From Planctomycetota bacterium (GTDB lineage: Bacteria; Planctomycetota; UBA8108; JACQVS01), in assembly GCA_028280485.1 (NCBI GenBank), contig JANQLS010000002.1, forward strand, positions 1-64,000: a stretch of 64,000 bases of DNA, in the 5' to 3' direction. A program made the translations under genes and the position numbers. The notes under the pieces are model-generated. The model was not told the DNA's origin. It made no database searches and was given only the letters and a program-made list of their open reading frames with translations. This document shows positions 56,255 through 64,000 of the stretch, piece by piece. The first letter of the stretch is position 1; each line of letters starts with the position of its first letter.

Positions 56255-58249
56255 TCAATTTTTCGGAGAACTCTTTTTCTCTCGACCAAAATCCCAGCGT
56301 TTACGACCTTTTGGGCTGTTATCCTTCGAACCCACTTCAATCCAATCGATAGAAATCTCGTTCCCATTACCCGGAGGATAAAAACGCAGGTGAATCAGCT
56401 TCCCTTTAGAATCAATTTGAATTTTTAATTCCTGCCAATCACCCTCTTTCACCTCAAAGGACTGTATTTGGCTCTGAGCGGGAAATGTTCTTTGTCCCTG
56501 AGTTCGCCACTGAACTCGACCTTGGCCCGCCGATTTTACTTTGAGGCGTACATTGACGATAACCGGTTTTTCGAGTTGAAAGCCGGCCTTTGCGATGAAC
56601 GTAGAATTCCCCTTGGTGACAATTTTAATGGCTTCAGGTTCAACTGTAGCTTTGGCTCCTCGAAGTGTCCAGCCCTTTAGTTCGGGGGGTCTACTCTGAG
56701 CCTCGTTACTGGGAGAAGCCCGACTTTTATTTAACCTGGGCATTTTCAAACCACCCTTTTGAACCCCGATGAGTTCAGGTTTGAATTTCGCCGGATCAAA
56801 ACCAGGGTTGGGTTGAGGAACAAGCACTTTAGCTTGATGGATGTATTGCTGAATCAGCTGATCGAGTTCCTTAACTTTATCTGGATGCGCTTTTGCGACA
56901 TTGTGATTTTCTCCCATATCTTCTTTGAGATTGAAGAGCTTGTAATCGTGTTTCCCATTCTCACCGTAATGGAAGACGCGAATCAGCTTCCAGTCACCCT
57001 GGTGAACTGCCATCGAAGGCGGAAGCCACTTCGGAGTGTTGTTGAAGCTCGGAAAGTAAGTGAACATCGGGCCTCGATCCATGCTCTCACCCCTTAGGGC
57101 CTTTTGAATATCGACACCATCGATGGCATGGTTATCCGGCCATTTGACTTTGAGGATATTGAGAAGAGTGGGGTAGAGGTCCGTCGATTGAATGCGCACT
57201 TCACTTCTTGAGCCTGGTTTCGTCACTCCCGGCCAAACGATGATGGCGGGCACTCGAATCCCACCCTCATTGATATTCCCTTTGCTTCCCCGCAGGGGGT
57301 GGTTACTGGTGATGGGGGCCACATACTTTTTGCCAGTTGTCGTGGTTTCGATGAGTCCGTTGTAATTATTTCCCCCGTTATCAGAGTAAAAGACGATGAT
57401 CGTATTTTTAGTTAAGCCTTCGGAATCGATGGTATCGAGAAGCCTTCCCACCGCATCATCCAAGGAATGAACCATAGCCGCATACGTGGGGGATTTTTGT
57501 TTCGACTTCAAATCAATTTTCTTACGGTATCTATCGATAAGAGATTGTTTAGCATCGAAGGGACCGTGTACAGAGAACTGCCAGTAGTTCAAAAAGAACG
57601 GTTTGTTCTTATCTCGATTTTTTAACCAATGGATCGCTTCCTCGGCCATGCGATCTTCGATGTGCTCTTTGGGTTTTTTCGCTTTGAAATTGGGATATTT
57701 CCAGGGAGCCACATAGCTTCCTGCGGGACCCGGTCCGGGCCAGTGGGGAATGTCGATATCAAAACCAAACTGTAAGGGTGAATAAGGAGCTGTTCCCAGA
57801 TGCCACTTCCCGAAATGAGCCGTCGAGTAACCCGCATTTTTAAGAAGTCGACTCAGGGCCGGTAGTTTGGGGTTCAAACGAGTAATGGATTGGACGTTCG
57901 TCGATTTATTATAAGGGGGACTTTTAGCTGGAATCGTTGGTTTGAGGCGAACTTGTTTCAGATGTCCTGCTGGTTGAGTAAAACCGAGTCGAGCTGGATT
58001 TTGCCCTGTAAGGATGCTCGCTCGAGTAGGAGAGCAGAGAGGACTGGCCGAGTAGGCACGATTAAAGGTCATGCCTCTCGCCGCCAGGCGTTCAATGTTG
58101 GGAGTTTCGTAAAGGGAGGTCTTCCCGTAGAGAGTTGTGTCGGCCCAACCGAGATCGTCGGCGAGTATGAAGAGTAGGTTGGGAGTCTCAACGGCATTGA
58201 CAGTTGAAGCAAAGACTAAAACGAAAAATAATGAGGTGAATTTGTACAT
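56255..58249 (-). CDS. Arylsulfatase A-like sulfatase with C-terminal accessory domain (CSPTR)
   Basis: 664 residues: signal 1-19 (STVNA), metal site LLFILADDLGWAD, CSPTR (C72) with ASILTGQNPARLGF, GKWHLG and YSDNGGNN. It is longer than usual: residues about 520-664 form a separate beta domain (LKGWTLRGAKATVEPEAIKI, VNVRLKVKSAGQGRVQWRTQ, IDWIEVG) typical of a carbohydrate-binding-like module. Such enzymes remove sulfate from exported polysaccharides; the module may anchor the enzyme to its substrate. It is not in the 6.4-15.7 kb operon. Confidence 0.92.
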   Translation of the reverse strand: MYKFTSLFFVLVFASTVNAVETPNLLFILADDLGWADTTLYGKTSLYETPNIERLAARGMTFNRAYSASPLCSPTRASILTGQNPARLGFTQPAGHLKQVRLKPTIPAKSPPYNKSTNVQSITRLNPKLPALSRLLKNAGYSTAHFGKWHLGTAPYSPLQFGFDIDIPHWPGPGPAGSYVAPWKYPNFKAKKPKEHIEDRMAEEAIHWLKNRDKNKPFFLNYWQFSVHGPFDAKQSLIDRYRKKIDLKSKQKSPTYAAMVHSLDDAVGRLLDTIDSEGLTKNTIIVFYSDNGGNNYNGLIETTTTGKKYVAPITSNHPLRGSKGNINEGGIRVPAIIVWPGVTKPGSRSEVRIQSTDLYPTLLNILKVKWPDNHAIDGVDIQKALRGESMDRGPMFTYFPSFNNTPKWLPPSMAVHQGDWKLIRVFHYGENGKHDYKLFNLKEDMGENHNVAKAHPDKVKELDQLIQQYIHQAKVLVPQPNPGFDPAKFKPELIGVQKGGLKMPRLNKSRASPSNEAQSRPPELKGWTLRGAKATVEPEAIKIVTKGNSTFIAKAGFQLEKPVIVNVRLKVKSAGQGRVQWRTQGQRTFPAQSQIQSFEVKEGDWQELKIQIDSKGKLIHLRFYPPGNGNEISIDWIEVGSKDNSPKGRKRWDFGREKKSSPKN

Positions 58250-58458
58250 GGTTGAAAGTTTAAGCGAATCGAATTTTTGTTGAATAGATTGAATGTAAAA
58301 AATTATACCAAAGAACGTGTAAATTTAGGTTTTTGCGAGAAAGATTTTAGCCTCCAAAGTTATTTGGTATGTAAGTGAGAAGGCTTGATTTACACTGTTC
58401 GATCATTTACTTAGATCAAATAAATTCGATCATAAAAAAATAATTGCCGGAGTTTAGG

Positions 58459-59088
58459 ATGTCAACGGAAGCTGCTCCACAACGTCAAATCAATCACAAG
58501 ATGATGCGAGTCATCGTGGGATTGATCGCTCTCCTTTTATCGCCTGTCGTTTATTTTTTATCGGGAAAGGGATCTGAGTTAAGTTCGATCAGCATTTCCT
58601 ACTGGACGGATGCTCGCGATGTGTTTGTCGGTTCTCTGATCGCAGTTGGTTTCTTTCTGTCGGCATACAATGGAGCCGGGAGGGGTAGAGACTGTGAATA
58701 CTATCTGAGTAAACTGGCTTGTATTTTCGCCATTGGAGTGGCGCTCATTCCGACGAAAGGCTTTAGTCAGGCCGATGTGCCCTCTGCTTGGGTTCAAACC
58801 ATCGCTGATTCTATAGGCTTTGAATCAAGAGCGATTCATATCACCTGTGCTGTTTTGCTTTTTGTCTGTCTGATTTTCATGATGTGGTTCTTCTCGGTCC
58901 GAGCCAAAGCAAAAAAGAAACCTACCCGTGCGATCATTTATAGAAGTATCGCAGTCTTGATGGTGCTGGGAATCGTCGGGTTTTTGCTTTTAGGTAACCA
59001 CTTTTACGCTGAAGTTTGGGGATTGAGTTTCTTCGGATTAGGTTGGTTTGTAGCTGGTTGTTATAAGAATGATCCTTCGGTTCAGTAA
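58459..59088 (+). CDS. Hypothetical polytopic membrane protein
   Basis: About 209 residues from ATG 58459, preceded by GGAG; a longer frame begins at TTG 58444. Five or six helices: about 17-37, 55-73, 85-100, 128-149, 163-182 and 188-204. No family is recognised, though the layout resembles small DUF998-type proteins. It ends just before the GTAG-headed repeat at 59096. Confidence 0.65.
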   Translation: MSTEAAPQRQINHKMMRVIVGLIALLLSPVVYFLSGKGSELSSISISYWTDARDVFVGSLIAVGFFLSAYNGAGRGRDCEYYLSKLACIFAIGVALIPTKGFSQADVPSAWVQTIADSIGFESRAIHITCAVLLFVCLIFMMWFFSVRAKAKKKPTRAIIYRSIAVLMVLGIVGFLLLGNHFYAEVWGLSFFGLGWFVAGCYKNDPSVQ

Positions 59089-59095
59089 TGCCCCA

Positions 59096-59137
59096 GTAGC
59101 CGAACTTGCCGTAGCCGAACTTGCCAAAGTTTGGTCC
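59096..59137 (+). repeat. GTAGCCGAACTTGCC tandem unit with hairpin
   Basis: GTAGCCGAACTTGCC occurs twice in direct tandem (59096-59110, 59111-59125), and the second copy with AAAGTTTGGTCC folds as CCGAACTT/AAAGTTTGG. The GTAG head and following hairpin recall the REP-like units at 32685 and 43266. It lies between convergent genes. Confidence 0.5.
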
Positions 59138-59154
59138 TTAGCCTTTGCGTATCT

Positions 59155-60684
59155 CTATTTATCTACAGAAACACTTTTAACTTTTATCGCCTTCGGCTGG
59201 GCGGGATGGATTCGGTAAGTCATCTCGAGTGCGGATCCTTCGCCTTCAAAAGCAAACTCCATATCTAATCGATAAGGCGTCTCTATCATCCAAGAGCGCA
59301 CCGTGAACTTTTGAGGCGTCGTCCAAGCTGCACTCGAAAAGGTGGGTTCTTTGCCTGTCGTGGAAACAGTAGAAATACCCAATTTGTGAAAAGGCACCAC
59401 GCTTTTTCCCCATTTACCATGACCTAATTTAAATGTTTGATCAACCTGCTCCGTTTGAAGGTTTAGCCAAGATTTATTCTCATCGAAATTAAAAGTGATA
59501 GTCTTTATTTTGGCTGAGTTCTCAGCCAAGGTGAATTTTTTACCCGAGATCTTACCAGCGAGGATTGAACTTGCCTTGCCCTTAACCGTAGGAAGGTTAA
59601 GTTTCTTTAGCTTGTCCTTAAGTGATTTTTGAAGGGTTGGATTCGGCGGTAGTTTTTTGGAGCTGAGGGCGGGGAGAACATGATCCCACACCAAATTCAT
59701 GGATTTCGCCATATTCCTTTGCCCGGCGGTGATAGCTACTACCAGTTCTTCTTCGGGCATGACGATACAAAACTGTCCAAATAAGCCATCGCCTCGATAC
59801 CCATTATGACGACAGCGCCAAAATTGAAATCCATAACCTTGATTCCAATCATTGTCGGGATTCGTCCCGTTTTTTGTTTGGGCTGAGGTGGCGAGTTGAA
59901 TCCAAGATTTTGAAATCAATCTTTGCTGATTCCAAACGCCTTTTTGTAAATAAAGTTGTCCGAAATTAGCGATGTCAGTGGTGCTCACCTTGAGGCCCCA
60001 TCCACCCACATTGATTCCTTGTGGATCGGATTCCCAAGAAGCGTTATTGATGCCTAAAGGTTTAAATAGTCGCGGGCTGAGATACTCTTTGACTGTCTTA
60101 CCTGTGAGCTTTTGAAGGATGGCGGACAGCATGTAGGTGGCAGAGGTGTTGTAACGAAATCGAGTTCCGGGCCGCTTTTCGATGGCTTGAGCTAAAAATA
60201 CTTTTGGCCAATTTTGTTCATCGCCAAGCGTCATAAAGCGAGTGGCGTCTTGTTGGTGACCCGTGGTCATGGTTAGGAGGTCTCTTACCCGAAGAAATTT
60301 GAGATGATCGCTCGGATCTTTGGGGATATCGTCTGGAAAGAATGAAACCACGGGGTCATCGATATCGATCTTGCCTTCATCTGAAAGCATACCGATAGCG
60401 GTAGAAGTAAAGCTTTTGCTAAGGGAATATAGTTTATGCGGAGCTTCCCGATGGTAGGGTGCCCACCAACCTTCGGCAACAACGTATCCCTTACGAAGGA
60501 TGACAAAACCGTGGGTGGCATCTTCCTGGTTTTCAAGTGCTTCGACAAACTTAAGAATCCCTGAAGAAGAAACTCCAAGTTCTTCAGGACTTTTTCCTCT
60601 TTGTATTTGACCCAGAGTGATCGAAGTCGAAAATAAGGCGAAGTAAAGCAGTAAATGAGTGATCCGTCGTCGGTAGCTCTTCAT
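59155..60684 (-). CDS. Serine hydrolase, class C beta-lactamase/penicillin-binding-like
   Basis: 509 residues with a signal peptide (1-25). YSLSKSFTSTAIG has the SxxK catalytic Ser-Lys pair, and RYNTSATYMLS supplies the Tyr block of class C-type hydrolases; a later GYRGDGLFGQFCIV matches the third conserved region. A C-terminal beta domain of about 150 residues (KTITFNFDENKSW, SVVPFHKLGIS) follows the hydrolase. Such beta-lactamase-fold proteins are mostly esterases or peptidases; no antibiotic resistance role is implied. Periplasmic or surface location. It converges with the 58459 gene. Confidence 0.87.
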   Translation of the reverse strand: MKSYRRRITHLLLYFALFSTSITLGQIQRGKSPEELGVSSSGILKFVEALENQEDATHGFVILRKGYVVAEGWWAPYHREAPHKLYSLSKSFTSTAIGMLSDEGKIDIDDPVVSFFPDDIPKDPSDHLKFLRVRDLLTMTTGHQQDATRFMTLGDEQNWPKVFLAQAIEKRPGTRFRYNTSATYMLSAILQKLTGKTVKEYLSPRLFKPLGINNASWESDPQGINVGGWGLKVSTTDIANFGQLYLQKGVWNQQRLISKSWIQLATSAQTKNGTNPDNDWNQGYGFQFWRCRHNGYRGDGLFGQFCIVMPEEELVVAITAGQRNMAKSMNLVWDHVLPALSSKKLPPNPTLQKSLKDKLKKLNLPTVKGKASSILAGKISGKKFTLAENSAKIKTITFNFDENKSWLNLQTEQVDQTFKLGHGKWGKSVVPFHKLGISTVSTTGKEPTFSSAAWTTPQKFTVRSWMIETPYRLDMEFAFEGEGSALEMTYRIHPAQPKAIKVKSVSVDK

Positions 60685-60811
60685 GATCTACTGGTATCCA
60701 AATTCTATTTTCTTAGATTTGTAAGGGATTTTGATTTTCATTAAGTTTAGAAGAATTGAAGGTCTTATTCCACCGTCCATCGATGAATCAACCCAAGAAG
60801 AATACGCTCAA

Positions 60812-61753
60812 ATGGTTATTAGTGGCTCAAAATCCCAACTCACCAACCATATCTTGATGGTCCGTCCAGCTGCTTTTTATTCTAATACCGAAACCCAAGC
60901 GACCAATGCCTTTCAATCAAAAGCCCATGATCTAACTCCGGAAGAGATCCATCAATTAGCTCTAGGTGAATTTGATGGGATGGTGAATCAATTGAGAGAT
61001 CGGGGCATCACAGTGCATGTTGTTGAAGACATTTTAAATCCTTCGACTCCTGATTCGATCTTTCCCAACAATTGGATCTCCTTCCATTCTGATGGCTCCG
61101 TTGTTCTTTATCCTATGCTCAATAAAAATCGGCGGTTGGAAGTTCGACCGGAAATCATTCAAATCTTAGAAACGGAATGTGGTGTTCAATGGAGTCATCG
61201 ACACGATTTAACTCCCTTTCAAGACCAAGCAGCCTACTTAGAAGGAACGGGAAGTCTGATTCTCGATCGAGTAAATCGCGTTACGTACGCTTGCTTGTCG
61301 CCAAGAACAACCATCAAAGGACTCAAGGAGTTTTCAACTCGTATGAACTACGAAGTGATTTCCTTTGAAGCCCAAGATGAGAACCAAATTCCGTTCTACC
61401 ACACGAATGTCATGTTGAGCATCGGAGAAGGGTTTGCCTTGGTCTGTTTGGATTCGATCGTCGATCCAGCCAAAAGAGAAAAGATTCAATTGAGGTTGGA
61501 AGAAACAAATCACACCGTTATCGCAATCTCTCAAAAACAAGTGGCTCAGTTTGCGGGGAATATTCTTTCGCTCAAGAACTCTGAAAATCAGCAATTGATT
61601 GTTCTCTCAAAGGCAGCTTTGAGTAGTTTAGAGATCATTCAGAAAGAGAAATTAGAAAAGTTTGGAGATTTAGTCTCAATCAAGATTCCAACTATAGAAA
61701 AGTATGGAGGGGGTGGGGTACGTTGTATGATGGCGGAAGTTCATATTCCTTAA
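60812..61753 (+). CDS. CtlX-like amidinohydrolase (arginine deiminase-related)
   Basis: About 313 residues from ATG 60812; the frame is open from TTG 60731 but the extra part has no family resemblance. ILMVRPAAFYSNTETQATNA, DSIFPNNWISFHSDGSVVLY, AYLEGTGSLILDR, FYHTNVMLSIG and the final GGGGVRCMMAEV match the citrulline-utilisation hydrolase CtlX group of the pentein fold; Cys in VRC and His in YHTN would be catalytic. It would hydrolyse a guanidino or ureido group (citrulline is the known group substrate). Followed 20 bases later by the exonuclease gene. Confidence 0.88.
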   Translation: MVISGSKSQLTNHILMVRPAAFYSNTETQATNAFQSKAHDLTPEEIHQLALGEFDGMVNQLRDRGITVHVVEDILNPSTPDSIFPNNWISFHSDGSVVLYPMLNKNRRLEVRPEIIQILETECGVQWSHRHDLTPFQDQAAYLEGTGSLILDRVNRVTYACLSPRTTIKGLKEFSTRMNYEVISFEAQDENQIPFYHTNVMLSIGEGFALVCLDSIVDPAKREKIQLRLEETNHTVIAISQKQVAQFAGNILSLKNSENQQLIVLSKAALSSLEIIQKEKLEKFGDLVSIKIPTIEKYGGGGVRCMMAEVHIP

Positions 61754-61772
61754 GGGATGAAGTTTAATTTAT

Positions 61773-62330
61773 ATGAATTACATTATTTTTGACCTCGAAG
61801 CTACCTGTTGGGAGAATTCGGTAAATCGAAACCTGATGGAAATCATCGAAATTGGGGCTGTTAAAATCAGTGGAGACTAAATTGAAGTTGACGATGAATT
61901 CCAGTCTTTTATTAAGCCTGTAAGAGAGCCCGTCGTGAGTTCCTTCTGTACTCAACTGACTTCTATTTACCAAACCGATGTTGAGACAGCAGAAGAATTC
62001 CCTGAAACTTTTAAAGCATTTATGGATTGGATCGGAGCAGAATCTTCAGTACTGGTTTCCTGGGGAGCTTATGATCTCAAACAAATAAAACAGGATTGTC
62101 AGTTTCACGGTATTGAGAATCCTGAGATCTTCCAGCAGCACTTTAATTTGAAAAAAGCTTTTTCTGAAGTTAGAAATATTCGTCCCTGCGGGATGAAAAG
62201 AGCACTAAATATTTTAGGGATTGAGCTTCTGGGTACTCATCATCGTGGTATTGATGATGCGCGAAATATTGCAAAGATATTTCAATCTATCGCATCTACG
62301 ATCATTCCTAAATATTCAATCCTATCTTGA
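61773..62330 (+). pseudogene. ERI-1-like 3'-5' exonuclease gene with in-frame TAA
   Basis: The frame from ATG 61773 gives the DEDDh exonuclease motif I (FDLEATCWE) and then EIIEIGAVKISGD, followed by TAA at 61878-61880. After the stop the same frame continues IEVDDEFQSFIKPVREP, then SWGAYDLKQIKQDC (motif II) and HHRGIDDARNIAKI (motif III) to the stop at 62328. All three motifs lie in one frame, so one base change (AAA or GAA to TAA, for instance) suffices to explain it. Starting at GTG 61935 would lose motif I. Probably a recent pseudogene or a sequence error. When intact it would trim RNA or DNA 3' ends. Confidence 0.75.
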
Positions 62331-62419
62331 TAATATTGACGAATCATAGCTAACGGCGATCCCAGATGAATTAGGTCGGATTATTCTGTGAAGAGTTTGA
62401 TTTTGATTCAAATAAAATA

Positions 62420-62479
62420 AGGCAAGAAAATATTTGATAGTTAGGTTTTTATCATTTTCTTGCCCCTATCTTCTTGCCT
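62420..62479. repeat. AAGAAAAT hairpin repeat, copy 3
   Basis: AGGCAAGAAAATA at the left pairs with TATCTTCTTGCCT at the right, with a second ATTTTCTTGCCCC arm inside. It lies between the convergent exonuclease remnant and the membrane-protein gene at 62519. Confidence 0.7.
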
Positions 62480-62518
62480 AAATAAAGAAGTCAGTTATTT
62501 CTTAGAAGGAATAAATCA

Positions 62519-63286
62519 TCACTCCTCAATAACAAACGATTTCTTCACATTAAAATAATTATCACACAAATTGATCTTTAAGGGAGTGGGGAAGGTCGAA
62601 TTCGTTAATGACTTACACATTCTCTTAAAGGCTTGAACCATTTTGGGATCTTCCCAGGCATTGTTAACCAGGACGAAAGAAATGGTGTACTTCTCATCCG
62701 AAGATTCCAGCCGGACTGAGACCCCATCTCCTTGAAAGAAGGTTAATCCTCGGAGAGTCGTACCCAATCTTCGAGCTTCATCCTCAGTTGCATCTCCTGA
62801 ATAATAAACTTCATCATTACCTACATTAATATGGGGTCCATAATCAGGGCCTAAAATGAGATTCATACTTAGGAAGGTGACTAAAAAGAATGCGAGGCAG
62901 CCAAGACCGATACCAAAGGAAGACCATAGTGATGAAAAATCACCTCCGTTCAGAGTATGGTTGGCAATGAGTTTTGATTGCAGTTTTTTTGCAATCAAGT
63001 GAATGATCAACAATTGGGGGATGATAAAAACGGCGCTGGGCACGCGGTCAAAGACTTGATCTGGGATGACGAAAATGAGAACCAACAATGCTACAGCCCC
63101 CAAAAAGCCACCGATGACTGCATTTCTTCCGGCCGATTTTTGTCCAGTGCGGAAATAATTTAGGGCCATGATAATGCCCCCTGCAAGGGGGGTGCCCCAG
63201 AATGTAGCCCAAACGATACTTCTTAATGAGTGAAGTTTATAGGTTGGCTGAGTTTCAGTTACTTCATCTGATTCTAAATTTGTCAT
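62519..63286 (-). CDS. Hypothetical membrane protein
   Basis: 255 residues. Four hydrophobic helices (about 28-46, 57-76, 84-102 and 122-143) follow a polar N-terminus with GTPLAGGIIMALNYFRTGQ; the final 105 residues are soluble (VYYSGDATEDEARRLG, DGVSVRLESSDEKYTISFVL). No family is recognised. It is divergent from the sialidase gene at 63346, with a 59-base shared upstream region. Confidence 0.65.
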   Translation of the reverse strand: MTNLESDEVTETQPTYKLHSLRSIVWATFWGTPLAGGIIMALNYFRTGQKSAGRNAVIGGFLGAVALLVLIFVIPDQVFDRVPSAVFIIPQLLIIHLIAKKLQSKLIANHTLNGGDFSSLWSSFGIGLGCLAFFLVTFLSMNLILGPDYGPHINVGNDEVYYSGDATEDEARRLGTTLRGLTFFQGDGVSVRLESSDEKYTISFVLVNNAWEDPKMVQAFKRMCKSLTNSTFPTPLKINLCDNYFNVKKSFVIEE

Positions 63287-63345
63287 ATTATAGATCTTAA
63301 ATACTTAGACTTTGGATTCATTAACTCTTTTTGAAGGATCTCTTC

Positions 63346-64000
63346 ATGCATTCGGTTTCTGTCGGATTTCTTATCCTTCTCTTTATTTTAAATTTGTCAA
63401 CCTTCTCGTTTACCGAAGACCCTTTGGCTTCGTTTTTGGGGAAAGCCAAATTTGATAAGCAACGTCTGTTCAAAGACCAGCGTTACCCCAATGTCGTGGT
63501 TACCCTAAAAGGGACGGTCTTAGCCGTTTGGGGAAATAACGGAGTGGTGGTACGCCGAAGTGAAGATGGGGGAAAAAAATGGAATAATCCTATCACCATT
63601 TCAAAGAAAGGTTACCACGGTGGAGGAACGATTGTGGACACGAATTCAGGAGACATTTTAGTCTTCGTAGAAGATCGCCAGCCTCCAGCGCCTTTAACTG
63701 TCTATCGAAGCCAAGATGATGGTCGAAGCTGGAAAGCCCAAAAAACGATCATTCATAAAGATATCCATGGAAACACTCCTTCGATGCACATGAATGAGCA
63801 TGGAGGGACATTGAAATTCGGTCCCCATAAAGGTCGCTTAATCCGTCCTACTCGATATTACGGTCCCAATGGTGGGGATGCAGAATGGCCCATTCAGTAT
63901 ACGAATGCAATCTACAGTGACGACGGAGGTAAGACTTGGAAAACCAGTAAGCCGTTCCCTGAAAAAGGAACCGGGGAAGCCACTTTGGTTGAACTACGCG
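63346..64000 (+). CDS. Exported sialidase/neuraminidase-like protein (5' part, leaves window)
   Basis: The frame is open from ATG 63346 to the window end (218 codons seen). GAAGGA lies 8 bases upstream, and a signal peptide occupies residues 1-22. Three Asp-box motifs are visible: SEDGGKKW, SQDDGRSW and SDDGGKTW, with a further NTPSMHMNEHGG block. These mark a six-bladed BNR sialidase-type propeller that removes terminal sialic acid or related sugars. The catalytic Tyr and Arg triad cannot be fully assessed because the gene is cut off. Together with the SASA esterase it hints at sialylated or acetylated sugars. Confidence 0.85.
   Translation, partial: MHSVSVGFLILLFILNLSTFSFTEDPLASFLGKAKFDKQRLFKDQRYPNVVVTLKGTVLAVWGNNGVVVRRSEDGGKKWNNPITISKKGYHGGGTIVDTNSGDILVFVEDRQPPAPLTVYRSQDDGRSWKAQKTIIHKDIHGNTPSMHMNEHGGTLKFGPHKGRLIRPTRYYGPNGGDAEWPIQYTNAIYSDDGGKTWKTSKPFPEKGTGEATLVELR

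Noticed and set aside
59155-60684. Antibiotic-resistance beta-lactamase
   Set aside because: The fold is shared by many esterases and peptidases, and the context is glycan degradation; no specific beta-lactamase evidence.

Overview
The window looks like the chromosome of a free-living, polysaccharide-degrading bacterium of the PVC superphylum (Planctomycetota/Verrucomicrobiota). The evidence is two PSD1-cytochrome/DUF1549/DUF1553 plus DUF1501 gene pairs, seven type I sulfatases, a ThuA-like protein, a DUF6807 (PmoA-like) protein, an FAD-dependent oxidoreductase with a golvesin-type C-terminus, and an enzyme carrying autotransporter-associated beta-strand repeats. The last feature and the modest GC content (judged by eye, not counted) lean towards Verrucomicrobiota, but no phylogenetic marker is present. 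I saw no rRNA, tRNA or CRISPR array.

Layout. 1-6.2 kb: small AT-rich hypothetical genes, two sulfatases and a sialate O-acetylesterase-like gene. 6.4-15.7 kb: a six-gene co-directional run (SUMF1-like protein, four sulfatases, FAD oxidoreductase), the core of a sulfated-glycan utilisation locus. 15.8-18 kb: small genes, a cold-shock protein gene, and two non-coding clusters of a GTTACCTGGTAAC palindrome flanking it. 18-26.3 kb: an acetyl-esterase-like hydrolase, a NIPSNAP-domain protein, an alginate-lyase-family protein with a partner lipoprotein, a GspG-like lipoprotein and a DUF6807 protein. 26.3-32.7 kb: small membrane proteins, a HAD phosphatase, ThuA-like, DUF6940 and PRISE-type SDR genes. 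33-37.4 kb: the first PSD1/DUF1501 pair. 38.2-41.5 kb: a large modular toroid/beta-strand/carbohydrate-binding protein. 41.5-43.2 kb: a complete IS1182-like insertion sequence sitting in the apex of a REP-like palindrome. 43.3-51.2 kb: a metallopeptidase with a VHL-beta-like domain, then a haem-motif protein with the second PSD1/DUF1501 pair. 51.4-64 kb: a 2OG-Fe(II) oxygenase, two PepSY-TM proteins, a hydrolase, a seventh sulfatase, a serine hydrolase, a CtlX-like amidinohydrolase, a broken ERI-1-like exonuclease gene, and the start of a sialidase that leaves the window.

Function. The exported sulfatases, sialate esterase, sialidase, alginate-lyase-family protein and other hydrolases fit periplasmic or surface breakdown of sulfated, acetylated and possibly sialylated glycans; the PSD1/DUF1501 pairs belong to a family set that co-occurs with such loci but whose role is not established. 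The least explained material is non-coding: a structured element with compensatory stem changes (two copies), GTAG-headed REP-like inverted pairs, the GTTACC palindrome clusters beside the cold-shock gene, and a hairpin repeat at three sites. Two genes have single in-frame stop codons (61878 and 54501), suggesting recent decay or sequence error.
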